NCBI GenBank assembly: GCA_963738835.1
Contig: CAVTYH010000002.1
Span: 744,001-808,000, forward strand
Direction: 5' to 3'
Length of the DNA: 64,000 bases
DNA from: CAVTYH01 sp963738835
GTDB lineage: Bacteria > Planctomycetota > Planctomycetia > Pirellulales > JADZDJ01
The translations under genes were made by a program, and so were the position numbers. The notes beneath the pieces were generated by a model. The model was not told the origin of the DNA. It made no database searches and saw only the letters and a list, made by a program, of their open reading frames with translations. Numbering within the stretch: the stretch's first letter is position 1; each line of letters opens with the position of its first letter. Positions 22,247 to 31,886 of this stretch are shown piece by piece.

Positions 22247-23524
22247 CTATAGGCCGCACGGGTTTTCCATGGCCTTTTCCGTAGCCCAAAGCTGGACCAG
22301 TTCGGTCAGCACTCGTACAGCCTGTTCCATTTCCTCCAAGCAGGCCCATTCCAGTGGCGAGTGCGGGTTGTGCTGGCCGGTGGAAAGGTTGGGAGTCGGC
22401 AGCCCCAACTCGGTAAAACGGGAACCATCGGTTCCGCCGCGGACAATGGTCAATTTAGCTTCTCGTTCTAATCGCTCGTAGGCTTGCCTGGCGAAAGCAA
22501 CGGCGCGCGGATCATGCGCTAGTCCCTCTCGCATATTGCGGTATTGTTCGACAATCCGCACGTCAATCGCCGAGCCGGAAAAATAAGCCGTCGACTGGGT
22601 AGCGAACTCGCGCAGCAGGGTGGCGAAGTCGTTCAGTTTAGCCGTCTCGAAATCGCGGAGCAAAATCCGGAGGTTGACTTCGGCCACACCCCCTTGAATC
22701 GTGTAGGGATGCAAGAAGCCCTCGCGGCCCTCGGTGGTTTCAGGCGAATGGCGGTCTCGCGGCAGTCGTGCAATAAAATCGGACGCCACACGCACGGCGT
22801 TGACCATCTTCCCTTTGCCGATCGATGGATGGATGTTGACGCCGCGGACCGTGACCACGGCCAGGTCGGCGGAAAATGTTTCCACGTCGATTTCATCAGC
22901 ACCGCGGCCGTCGAGCGTATAACACGCCACCGCGTCGAGTCGCTTAAGATCAACGTGATCGACGCCGTGGCCGATTTCTTCATCGCAGGTGAACAGCACG
23001 CGCACCGCGCCGTGCGGAATGTCTTGTTGTTCTTGCAAGTGTGCGGCTAATTCCATGATGACCGCCACGCCCGCCTTGTCGTCGGCGCCTAAGAGCGTGG
23101 TGCCGTCACTCGTGATAATGGTGCGGCCCACCAGGCTCGCCAGCTCGGAATCGTCTGCCACACGAATCACTTTGGCAGGATCGCCCGGCAAAGCGAGATC
23201 GCGGCCATCGTAGTTTCTGACGACTTGCGGTTTGACATTCGCGCCGCTTGTTTCGGGCGAAGTGTCCACATGCGAATTCAGCGCGATCGTCGGCACGGTG
23301 TGTTTGACCGTGGCGGGAATTGTGGCCAGCACAATTCCGAACTCATTCTGCGACGCGTCCGCCAGCCCCATCGCGTGCAGTTCCTCGACCAACTGGCGCC
23401 CCAGCTCCAGTTGCCCCGGTGACGATGGATAGCATCCGGCATCTTCGCGAGCCGTCGTATCAATCTTCACGTACCGCAGGAATCGTGACAGCAAACGTTC
23501 GGGATCGATCATTGGAGTGTTCAC
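22247..23524 (-). CDS. pepT: Peptidase T (tripeptide aminopeptidase), M20B family
   Basis: 425 residues, the usual length for PepT (about 410). The metal-binding and catalytic positions are visible: NSHVDTSPE (His and Asp), LLGADDKAG (bridging Asp), TCDEEIGHG (catalytic Glu and metal Glu), YTLDGRGADEIDVE (Asp) and TGQHNPHSPLEWA (His). The N-terminal FLRYVKIDTTA and the GGTDGSRFTELGLPTPNLS segment are also typical. It removes the N-terminal residue from tripeptides in the cytoplasm, with two zinc ions. Stand-alone gene, divergent from the dehydrogenase gene by 110 bases. Confidence 0.95.
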   Translation of the reverse strand: MNTPMIDPERLLSRFLRYVKIDTTAREDAGCYPSSPGQLELGRQLVEELHAMGLADASQNEFGIVLATIPATVKHTVPTIALNSHVDTSPETSGANVKPQVVRNYDGRDLALPGDPAKVIRVADDSELASLVGRTIITSDGTTLLGADDKAGVAVIMELAAHLQEQQDIPHGAVRVLFTCDEEIGHGVDHVDLKRLDAVACYTLDGRGADEIDVETFSADLAVVTVRGVNIHPSIGKGKMVNAVRVASDFIARLPRDRHSPETTEGREGFLHPYTIQGGVAEVNLRILLRDFETAKLNDFATLLREFATQSTAYFSGSAIDVRIVEQYRNMREGLAHDPRAVAFARQAYERLEREAKLTIVRGGTDGSRFTELGLPTPNLSTGQHNPHSPLEWACLEEMEQAVRVLTELVQLWATEKAMENPCGL

Positions 23525-23634
23525 CAGTTGTCAATGCCGAATTACACATAAACTTGCGTCATCATACGCCATTGTCGCCCAGTGTATAATCCTCGAATCC
23601 CCGCTTCCCGCCGTGATCATTAAGGACGCTCAAT

Positions 23635-24723
23635 ATGACGCGCCAAGCACAGAAAACTTACCGCATCGCCCTGATCCCGGGTGACGGCATCGGCAAGGAA
23701 GTCGTCCCACCGGCGGTGGACGTTCTCGAGGCCGTCGGACGTCGGCATAGTTTCAGTTTCACGTGGACCGAGCTTGATTGGGGATGCGAGCGATTGCACC
23801 GCCAGGGCGCCATAATGCCGGTCGATGGCCCTCTTCAGCTGCGAGATCAGGACGCCTTACTGTTGGGCGCGGTTGGCATGCCAGAGGTGCCCGATCACGT
23901 CTCGCTGTGGGGCATGCTGATTCCGTTACGGCGTGAATTGCGGCAGTATGTCAATCTGCGCCCCGTCAAGCTTTTGCGGGGAGTGAAATCGCCGCTGGCC
24001 AATCGAAGACCGGAGGAAATCGATTTCGTGGTTGTGCGCGAAAACAACGAAGGAGAATATTCGCGCATCGGAGGCCGCATCTACGAGGGAACCGACGAAG
24101 AGATCGTCATCCAGGAAGCGGTGTTTACCCGTCGCGGCGTCGACCGAATCATCACCTACGCCTTTGAACTCGCACGGACCCGTAAGCGGCGGCATTTAAC
24201 GTCTGCCACTAAATCGAACGGCATTTTCCACACGATGCCTTTTTGGGACGAACGCTTCGCTGCAATCGGCGAGCGCTATCCGGACATATCGACGGCCAAA
24301 TATCATATCGACATTCTGACGGCGCATTTCGTGCAGCACCCCGATCGCTTTGATGTGGTGGTCGGCTCGAATTTGTTTGGTGACATCTTGTCTGATCTTG
24401 GTCCGGCACTGGTTGGTTCAATTGGGCTCGCGCCCTCGGCGAACATCAACCCTGAGCGAAAATTTCCTTCCATGTTTGAGCCCGTGCATGGATCGGCACC
24501 CGACATTGCTGGAAAAGGCATCGCCAACCCGATCGGACAAATTTGGTCCGCGGCGATGATGCTTGATCATCTCGGCGAAAATGCTGCCGCGCGAGAGATC
24601 GAATCGGCCATCGAATCGGTAGTCGGATCGCCAGACGCGCCGCACACGCCCGACCTTGGCGGCACCGGAGGAACGCGAGAAGTGGGTCGGGCAATCGTGC
24701 AGGCCTTAGCGATCAGAGCATAA
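23635..24723 (+). CDS. Tartrate/D-malate/3-isopropylmalate-type dehydrogenase
   Basis: 362 residues of the isocitrate/isopropylmalate dehydrogenase superfamily: IALIPGDGIGKEVV at the N-terminus, VVVRENNEGEYS, SATKSNGIFHTMPFWDE, DILTAHFVQHPDRFDVVVG, NLFGDILSDLGPALVGSIG and EPVHGSAPDIAGKGIANPIG. VVRENNEGEYS and the W-rich substrate loop (DHVSLWGMLIPLRRELRQYVNLRPVK has Leu/Trp spacing typical of the tartrate/D-malate group) favour the TtuC/DmlA branch over LeuB. It would oxidise and decarboxylate a 2-hydroxy diacid with NAD and a divalent metal. No leu genes are adjacent, which also argues against LeuB. Confidence 0.85.
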   Translation: MTRQAQKTYRIALIPGDGIGKEVVPPAVDVLEAVGRRHSFSFTWTELDWGCERLHRQGAIMPVDGPLQLRDQDALLLGAVGMPEVPDHVSLWGMLIPLRRELRQYVNLRPVKLLRGVKSPLANRRPEEIDFVVVRENNEGEYSRIGGRIYEGTDEEIVIQEAVFTRRGVDRIITYAFELARTRKRRHLTSATKSNGIFHTMPFWDERFAAIGERYPDISTAKYHIDILTAHFVQHPDRFDVVVGSNLFGDILSDLGPALVGSIGLAPSANINPERKFPSMFEPVHGSAPDIAGKGIANPIGQIWSAAMMLDHLGENAAAREIESAIESVVGSPDAPHTPDLGGTGGTREVGRAIVQALAIRA

Positions 24724-24916
24724 TTCAAAGAGTTTTGTCTCCAGAATCTGGAGTGAACGATTTTAGGCCTTTGGACAGCCGCTGTCTGACCGCGAGGCCC
24801 CTGTTGATCCCCCCGCAGAGTCTTCCGGGACTTTTGCGCTACAATGATCAAGAGAGCACAAAAGTCACACGATAATCACGCATCTCTTTGTCGGTCAATG
24901 TAACTGCAGTAAACGC

Positions 24917-26875
24917 ATGAGTCGCCTCAATAATTCCAGCCGGATACGCTTTTCGGAATATCGTCGTCAGGGAAATGCGCATTCGCGCGAAGGCAAGACG
25001 AAGAATGCCAGCAACAGTTCTGCGACGTTGAATCATACGCCGCCTCGCTCGTTCTGGCGGTTGGTGCGCCAATTCCTGGAATTGCTCAGCGGCCATCGCA
25101 CGGTGCTGGCGATTGCGCTGATGACACTGACGGTTTCGACGCTCTTGAAGCTGGTGCCGCCGGCCATCACCAAACTTGTGATCGACTATGTGCTGCCGGG
25201 GAAGCCACTGCCGGCGACGATTGCCGATCGCTGGCATCTGCCTGCGGCAGGTATGCCGCTGCTGGTGATGCTGGGCGTAACCGTGTTTGGCATCTCGATC
25301 CTGGCGCTCGCGGTGAACACATGGGGCCGTTGGCTGGCCACGGTTACCACGAAGCGAGTGCAGATCGGGCTGCGCAAACGTGTTTTTGAGCATGCCGTGC
25401 GGTTGCCGCTGCACCGCGTCTACGCACTCAAGTCGGGCGGCGCCGCCAGCATTTTGCGTGAAGACGCCGGCGGTGTGGCCGATCTGATCTTCAGCATGCT
25501 CTACAATCCATGGCGAGCGGTAATTCAACTGCTCGGTAGCCTGGCCGTCTTGGCCTGGGTCGACTGGCGCTTGCTGCTAGGCTCGTTGTTGGTGATCCCG
25601 ACGGTGTTCCTGACGCACCGCACCTGGATCGGCCGCATTCGTCCGCAGTTCCGCGAGATTCGCCGCCAGCGGCAAGAAATCGATAGCCATGCCACCGAGG
25701 CCTTTGGCGGGATGCGCGTGGTGCGAGCCTTTGGACGCAGCCGTAGCGAAGCTGGGCGATTTACGCGCGGCGGAAACCTAATGGCCCGGCATGAACTTTT
25801 GGCCTGGTGGTGGGTCCGCGGCGTCGAGATGGTCTGGGCCGTACTCCTGCCGGCAGCTTCGGCACTGCTGTTGATTTACGGCGGCTCGCAGGTGCTGGCC
25901 GGTCAGCTGTCCGTAGGCGACCTGATGATGTTTCTGGTTTATCTGGCGATGCTCCTGGAACCATTGGCCGTACTGGCCGAAAGCGCCACCGGGCTGCAAA
26001 ACGATTTGGCTGGGCTCGATCGCGTGTTTGACCTGCTCGATGAGACGCGCGAGATGCCGTCCTCGCCCGGCGCATTGGAAGTCGACCGTGAGACTGTTGC
26101 CGGACATCTTCGGATGCAGAACGTCAGCTTCCACTATCCGCAGCATGAGCAACTGGTGCTTCGGGATATCAACCTGGAGGCGCGTCCCGGCCAGATGATC
26201 GCGCTGGTCGGTCCGAGCGGCGCGGGCAAAACGACGTTGTGTAATCTTGTGGCCCGGTTTTACGATCCGACGATGGGATCGATCGAGCTGGACGGCGTGA
26301 ACCTGTGCAACATTCAGGTGGAAGGCTATCGGCGGCTGCTGGGGATTGTCGAGCAAGATATTTTCTTGTTCGACGGCACCATTGCCGAAAACATCGGCTA
26401 TGCTGCGCGGCACGCCACAAGCGACCAAATCGAGCGGGCCGCCAAGATCGCCAACGCCCACGATTTCATCATGGCGCTCCCCGACCAGTATGACACCAGA
26501 ATTGGCGAACGCGGTGTGCGCCTGAGCGGTGGCCAGCGGCAGCGCTTGGCGATTGCCCGAGCCGTGTTGGCGGACCCGCGCATTTTCATTCTCGATGAGG
26601 CCACGAGCAATCTCGACACCGAAAGCGAGCGGCTCATCCAGCAAAGCCTGCACGCGCTATTGCGCGGTCGCACGAGCTTTGTAATTGCGCACCGTTTGAG
26701 CACAATCAGGCACGCGGATCTAATCGTCGTGTTGGTCGACGGACGAATTGTCGAGCGCGGCACGCACGATGAACTGATGATTACAAGCGAACGTTATCGT
26801 ACGATGGTCGAGCTACAGATGGGGGCCGGCGGCAGGACTTCGGAGAATGGCGCTGCACTGGGAAAAGATCTTTGA
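24917..26875 (+). CDS. ABC exporter, fused membrane and ATPase domains
   Basis: 652 residues. The first 60 residues are polar, then a six-helix exporter membrane domain (for example VLAIALMTLTVSTLLKL, MPLLVMLGVTVFGISILAL, VWAVLLPAASALLLIYGG). The ATPase domain has Walker A GPSGAGKTT at about residue 432, the signature LSGGQRQRLAIARA at about 535, Walker B IFILDEATSNLD at about 557 and the switch His in AHRLST at about 590. This is the half-transporter MsbA/lipid- or drug-exporter architecture, acting as a homodimer in the inner membrane. The substrate cannot be inferred. Confidence 0.95.
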   Translation: MSRLNNSSRIRFSEYRRQGNAHSREGKTKNASNSSATLNHTPPRSFWRLVRQFLELLSGHRTVLAIALMTLTVSTLLKLVPPAITKLVIDYVLPGKPLPATIADRWHLPAAGMPLLVMLGVTVFGISILALAVNTWGRWLATVTTKRVQIGLRKRVFEHAVRLPLHRVYALKSGGAASILREDAGGVADLIFSMLYNPWRAVIQLLGSLAVLAWVDWRLLLGSLLVIPTVFLTHRTWIGRIRPQFREIRRQRQEIDSHATEAFGGMRVVRAFGRSRSEAGRFTRGGNLMARHELLAWWWVRGVEMVWAVLLPAASALLLIYGGSQVLAGQLSVGDLMMFLVYLAMLLEPLAVLAESATGLQNDLAGLDRVFDLLDETREMPSSPGALEVDRETVAGHLRMQNVSFHYPQHEQLVLRDINLEARPGQMIALVGPSGAGKTTLCNLVARFYDPTMGSIELDGVNLCNIQVEGYRRLLGIVEQDIFLFDGTIAENIGYAARHATSDQIERAAKIANAHDFIMALPDQYDTRIGERGVRLSGGQRQRLAIARAVLADPRIFILDEATSNLDTESERLIQQSLHALLRGRTSFVIAHRLSTIRHADLIVVLVDGRIVERGTHDELMITSERYRTMVELQMGAGGRTSENGAALGKDL

Positions 26876-27089
26876 CCAACGGAACGGCACCGCGCAGCGC
26901 TGGCAGCGCCTTCAAACATCGAGCACGTGGTTTTTGCCTGCTTCAGCGGCGAAGTACTGCCAGTACACTGCACTATTGGTGAGCTTAGCTTGATACATCA
27001 AATAGATGGACTTGTTTACGGCCCGAATTCAACTTCAAATGGACTCTATTCCGGCCTGAAATTCATCCATACGGAAAGCAGGCAGCATC

Positions 27090-29144
27090 ATGAGAAAACT
27101 CTTGCTGATTTTGGCCGGAGTGTCGTTAATCGTTGGGTCGATGACATTGTCTGCTCGCGCCGACGACGTGGTCGTCACTGTACAATCTTTGCTGCGCGAG
27201 ATGACGGACTACGACAGCGTTGCCCGTTGGCCGAATCCGGAGTACGTTTGTCGCCAGGCCAGCAGCTACGATCGTGCGTCGAAGACCGCTGCGGACCTAA
27301 AAGGATGGTTTGCCAACAACGACCAGAACCAATTCATTCGGACGGAAATCGTGCAAGGCCGGTCCGAGAAAGTCATGATGGATGTGGAAGGGCCGGGGGC
27401 CATCGTGCGGTTCTGGTTGACGTGCGGCGAAAATAAGCGAGGCAAGATTCGGATCTACCTCGATGGAGCCGATGCGCCAACCATTACTGTTCCTGCATTC
27501 GATTTTTTGAATAACCAAGCATTGCCGGCCGGCAGCCCACTGCTCACGTCGCACCCGGGGTACGCGCCAAATGGTCGCGGGGGGAACACGCTCTTTTTAC
27601 CGATTCCTTATGCAAAGCATTGCAAGATTACTTGGGAAGAGGACGACCCGTCGGTGCGGGTTGCCAGGTACTACCTAATCAACTACCGGACGTACCCCAT
27701 TTCGACGAAGGTAGAAACTTTCGCGCTGGGAAATCTCGAGCTGTCCGGGCTCACACTCGCAATCTGTGCCGATGTTAATACTACGCTGGCAAAACCGCTG
27801 CCAGTAGCCAATGTCAAAGAATTCTCTCGCGACGAAGTCCTCGAATCCGGAGCGAAAATGGAGCTGGCGCTGCCGCCAGGTCCGGCGGCAATTCGGCAGT
27901 TGGAAGTTCGGCCCGATTCGACCGATGCGCAAGCCCTTCGCAGTCTAGTCTTGCAAGTAAGTTTTGACGGCCAGGAGACTATTTGGTGCCCGGTTAGCGA
28001 TTTTTTCGGTAGCGGCGTTGGTCTCAACGTGCTTCGCAGTTGGTATCGCACCGCTGCCGAAGATGGCACACTGAGGTGCCGCTGGGTGATGCCCTATAAG
28101 GAATCGGCCCGAGTCACATTATGCAACTTTGGGAAGACGCCTGTCAGTGTAAAATTGCTTGCAAAGATCGGCGACTGGAAATGGGATGAACGGTCGATGC
28201 ATTTCCACACCAATTGGCGTCAGCAATTCCCGATTGCCACGCGGCCATTCTCCGATTGGAACTTCATCACAACCAACGGCCAGGGGGTATATGTCGGCGA
28301 TACCCTGTGTGTGATGAACCCTGTGACCGCCTGGTGGGGTGAAGGAGACGAGAAAATCTGGGTGGACGGTGAGCTCTTTCCGTCTCATTTCGGCACCGGC
28401 ACCGAAGATTATTATTGTTACTCCTGGAGCGACCCTCGGAAGTTTCAAACGCCATTTGCCAATCAGGTACGCTGCGACGGACCGGGAAACAAGGGCCAAA
28501 CCGTCGTCACTCGCACACGCAGTCTCGATGCAATTCCCTTCACAAAGTCGCTCAAATTCGATCTGGAAATCTGGCACTGGGCCGATTGCAAAGTTGCCTA
28601 TGCCGCAACGACCTACTGGTACGGTTTACCTGGAGCGACAAGCAACCGGGGGCCCGAGTCCGAGGAAGCGGCACGGCCAATTCCCACGATACCTCCACCG
28701 TATCAGATCGCTGGTGCGACCGAGTGCGAAAAGCTTAGAGTCATCGCCAAAAGTCCCAAGGTTGCGACTGAGGTGCAAAGTGGTGTGCTCTCTGAGGGGG
28801 AATGGAGTGACGACGCTCAACTCTTCGTCCGCGGTAACCAAGCAGGCGACTACATTGAGCTGCAGTTCCCGGCAAAGGAATCTGGGGGCAGAAAACTGAC
28901 TCTCTATGCAACCAAAAGTTGGGATTACGGCATCTTGCGATTTAGCGTCAACGGCCGGCCTGCTGGAAAAGATTACGATGCTTATAGTCCCCGCGTGATC
29001 CTGAGTGGTCCCATTGAGCTCGGCGTGTTTGAGCCGCAGGATGGGAAATTCATGCTGCGAGTGGAAGTTGTCGGTGCGAACCCGGAGTCAAAGAACTCGA
29101 AATCGTATTTCGGCCTTGATGCCATTACGGCCTCGGCACCGTAG
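27090..29144 (+). CDS. Secreted DUF2961 (GH172 family) protein
   Basis: 684 residues with signal peptide MRKLLLILAGVSLIVGSMTL ending near ARADD. The DUF2961 region shows YDSVARWPNPEYVCRQASSYDRAS, VMMDVEGPGAIVRFWLT, IRIYLDGADAPTI, FLPIPYAKHCKITW, VDGELFPSHFGTGTEDYYCY and the paired acidic GTGTEDYYCYSW motif. DUF2961 is now family GH172, which includes alpha-furanosidases and difructose dianhydride enzymes. A C-terminal beta-sandwich (residues about 560-684) may bind carbohydrate. Preceded by 214 bases without a gene; convergent with the next gene. Confidence 0.92.
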   Translation: MRKLLLILAGVSLIVGSMTLSARADDVVVTVQSLLREMTDYDSVARWPNPEYVCRQASSYDRASKTAADLKGWFANNDQNQFIRTEIVQGRSEKVMMDVEGPGAIVRFWLTCGENKRGKIRIYLDGADAPTITVPAFDFLNNQALPAGSPLLTSHPGYAPNGRGGNTLFLPIPYAKHCKITWEEDDPSVRVARYYLINYRTYPISTKVETFALGNLELSGLTLAICADVNTTLAKPLPVANVKEFSRDEVLESGAKMELALPPGPAAIRQLEVRPDSTDAQALRSLVLQVSFDGQETIWCPVSDFFGSGVGLNVLRSWYRTAAEDGTLRCRWVMPYKESARVTLCNFGKTPVSVKLLAKIGDWKWDERSMHFHTNWRQQFPIATRPFSDWNFITTNGQGVYVGDTLCVMNPVTAWWGEGDEKIWVDGELFPSHFGTGTEDYYCYSWSDPRKFQTPFANQVRCDGPGNKGQTVVTRTRSLDAIPFTKSLKFDLEIWHWADCKVAYAATTYWYGLPGATSNRGPESEEAARPIPTIPPPYQIAGATECEKLRVIAKSPKVATEVQSGVLSEGEWSDDAQLFVRGNQAGDYIELQFPAKESGGRKLTLYATKSWDYGILRFSVNGRPAGKDYDAYSPRVILSGPIELGVFEPQDGKFMLRVEVVGANPESKNSKSYFGLDAITASAP

Positions 29145-29228
29145 TACCGCTGCGGCATACGCATTTTTGTCCATCGGGCGTCCGCGATGCTGATGACACG
29201 GAGGTGCGGTGCAGCACGAGACCGAGCG

Positions 29229-30649
29229 TCATTGGCTGCTCTTGGGAATCGGCGGCTGGAATTGTTCCAGACAGTAACCGGCGATAAATTGATTCAGCGC
29301 CGGCGTGGGGTAACAGGCTTGCTCGTGCAAGACGAGCGCATTGCGGAAGCGACCTAGATCAAGGTAGGTCTGGTAATCTTGTGGAATCGGCGTGCCCAAG
29401 TTGCCAAAATCGGACCGACCTTGCAAGAACTTCCGAACATTTGGAGAATCGTGCAGCTTGCTCAACCATGCCGAATCGGTCACAGGTCCGTGAGCCAATC
29501 GCTTTAGTAATATTTGTTGCTCCGGGCTGAATAGTTCCGTGCGGGCGATCATCACACGCTTGATTTCAGCAGCGCGCGAAATCGTAAGCGGCAAATAATG
29601 GTCGACCCATGCACGGGGCACTGTATAGAACAGTCGCAAACCGCCGCTGCGGAAGTAGGATTTCTGCCAGGTTTGCAACATGGCCGTGGCTTCTTCGTCA
29701 AAGAGACCCTCGTCCATCAACGCGGCGTGCATTGCTTGCTGTAGCTGAGAGAGGTTCTCTGCCTTGTAATCTGCGTTGCTAAAGCTCGATTTGATCTTCG
29801 CTACAACATCACCCGGATGATCGCCATCGATCTGGATTCGATCCAGCGCTCGAAACGCCGTAAGTCCATCGGGCTGAATATGTACGAGCCAAAGGTGTGC
29901 GATCGGCTGCTTCTCACCCGGTGCCAGCACTTCTTCACAGCAAGCCCTGATTGTAAGCACATCGCCTTTTACGTCGGAGACCACAGCCAAGGGCGAACGA
30001 ATATTTCCTACGCCCCGATAGAAAAGATATTTCTCGCTTTCACCCTCGGGTGTCGTGATGGTCGAAGCATGAACGTTGCGCGGGGTGAGCCAAACCGGCT
30101 CGTCCGTTGGTGGAGGCTGTCCGGCCGCGCCGACTTTCAGATTCGTCCACGTGAGCCGACCGATGGTGTTACGATCAATCGGACCAAAATCGAACTGTTT
30201 CTGCTTCAAGCCTGGGGCATCGGGCTCCGCTTGCGGATAGAACTGCGTCAGCCATCCACCATGAAATTGCACTTCGACATTCAACGTGAGCGGCGTGGCC
30301 TGCGATTTCGGCGGATAAAAATAAATGACCGGCGTTTCCAACCGCAGCGTGACATATGGATGCCGCGGCGGCGCGCCTTTCATGCGCAGCGGCGATTGCG
30401 TTAAATGCTGCGCACAAGCACATACGGATTCAGGTCGTGAACAAACGTCGGTAGCGGCTCGTCATCGACATTGATTCCGCCTAGCTGCCTGCCAGCTTCG
30501 TCTTGCAGCGACGTGAAAGTACCCCATTCGTGGACCATTAGCTTGTCTCGAGGCATTACTGAATTCTCAGCGGCGGCAACTGCAACGCATTGGCTGACAA
30601 TCGCCGCGACCCAAACAACGAACGATCGCATTTGTAAGTTATTCATCAT
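29229..30649 (-). pseudogene. Secreted planctomycete hypothetical protein, one frameshift
   Basis: The start at 30649 has AAAGGG upstream and gives MMNNLQMRSFVVWVAAIVSQ, a signal peptide. The first frame contains MVHEWGTFTSLQDEAGRQLG and ends near 30405 after LNPYVLVRS. The second resumes with HLTQSPLRMKGAPPRHPYVT and runs to a stop at 29229, about 470 residues in total. The HEWGTFTSL motif and the following RLETPVIYFY are recurrent in planctomycete secreted proteins of unknown function. No catalytic motif is recognised. Divergent from the LysR gene. Confidence 0.75.
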
Positions 30650-30744
30650 TGCACCCTTTGAATGGAACCATATCTGATCTTGTAGGCACAATTCAGGCCC
30701 GCCGACAACTATTAGAAGCGATGGAAATTACCCGGGAACGTTGT

Positions 30745-30762
30745 TTATGATAAATGTCATAA
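30745..30762. promoter_or_regulatory. Putative operator dyad upstream of the LysR gene
   Basis: TTATGA, six bases (TAAATG), then TCATAA: a perfect dyad 30 bases before the LysR start and in the intergenic region shared with the divergent hypothetical gene. It is AT-rich and of the size seen for LysR-type autoregulatory sites. The role is inferred from position only. Confidence 0.4.
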
Positions 30763-30792
30763 TCTTTATAGTTGTTTTACAGGAGTCCGGCG

Positions 30793-31704
30793 ATGAGCGA
30801 GCCGTTGAGCATCTCGACCGATCAGGTGGCGGCCATCGTGGAAGTTGCCCGACAAGGAAGTCTGCGTCGGGCCGGAGAAGTGCTCCACATTTCAGAGCAA
30901 GGGGTGCGCAATCGATTAATCGCCTTGGAGCAACGCTTGGGCGTCGAGTTGTATCACAAGCGCCGCGGCGTGCGTCGGTCGACACCGCTGACACCGCAGG
31001 GAAAACAATTTCTGCCGCATGCGATGGCGTTTTTGGAACGGGCGCGCGAATTGGGCGAACTGTTCTCAGGAGCTGACGCCACGCGCGAGGTTCACGTCGC
31101 CGCCAGTCAGTATTTGATCTTGTATGGGCTGGTGCGAGTCATCAGACAGTTTCATGTCGCCGCCCCACAAATTCGGATTCGGCTGAGCACTCGCAGCGAA
31201 CAGGAGGTCGAGGCTGCACTGCTCGCCGATCCCGACGTGGCATTAGGAATTGCCGCGCCGCATGAACCATCGCACGAATTGGACTATCAGCATCTGTTCT
31301 CGATGAACTGGAGTCTGATCACACCACCGCGGCACCCGCTGCTGAAAAAAAGCCGGATTTCGCTGCGCAATTTGGCCGACCAACCATTGATCTTCTTCGA
31401 GCGACGCTCCACGGGCCGGCAGCATGTCGCCGATGCATTTCACCAGCAAGGACTCTCGCCACGCGTGGAATTGGAAACGACCACCACGGAGATCATTGTC
31501 CGCATGGTCGAAGCTGGGCTAGGCATTTCGATTGTGCCGCTGATGCCCAGCGGAATTGTGACCCGCGGGCGCCGGGTTGTATCGCGACCGTTGGGCCATC
31601 AAATTCGACCCATTGATTCTGGAATTCTCACGCGCCGCGGCGAGAAGTTGCCAGCCGCAGCGCAGCAATTTGTGGATTACGTGCGGGCACATTGGCCGAG
31701 ATAG
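30793..31704 (+). CDS. LysR-family transcriptional regulator
   Basis: 303 residues from the ATG at 30793, which has AGGAG eight bases upstream. Winged helix at residues 5-65 (AAIVEVARQGSLRRAGEVLH, then VRNRLIALEQRLGVELYHKR); co-inducer domain of the periplasmic-binding type from about residue 95 (VHVAASQYLILYGLVRVIRQ, and VRMVEAGLGISIVPLMP). The effector domain resembles the CysB/Cbl group only in general form. The divergent partner is a secreted hypothetical gene, the most likely target by LysR convention. Confidence 0.93.
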   Translation: MSEPLSISTDQVAAIVEVARQGSLRRAGEVLHISEQGVRNRLIALEQRLGVELYHKRRGVRRSTPLTPQGKQFLPHAMAFLERARELGELFSGADATREVHVAASQYLILYGLVRVIRQFHVAAPQIRIRLSTRSEQEVEAALLADPDVALGIAAPHEPSHELDYQHLFSMNWSLITPPRHPLLKKSRISLRNLADQPLIFFERRSTGRQHVADAFHQQGLSPRVELETTTTEIIVRMVEAGLGISIVPLMPSGIVTRGRRVVSRPLGHQIRPIDSGILTRRGEKLPAAAQQFVDYVRAHWPR

Positions 31705-31886
31705 CGCTTTGCTCCGCATGGTTTTCGATGCAGTCAATTACGCTGACATTGCTCGGTGCAATTTGACCGGGCTGCACACCAGCCTGTTGCGGTATATGAA
31801 GGTTTACGCCGTAAGCTAAGGTGCCGATGGCAGATTGTTCCACGGTTACGTGCCGGCCTGGCGAACCTGTGCTATGATGGTGCCTC

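Noticed and set aside
24739..24753. CTCCAG/CTGGAG hairpin as terminator after the dehydrogenase gene
   Set aside because: The stem is short with a three-base loop and no T-run follows.
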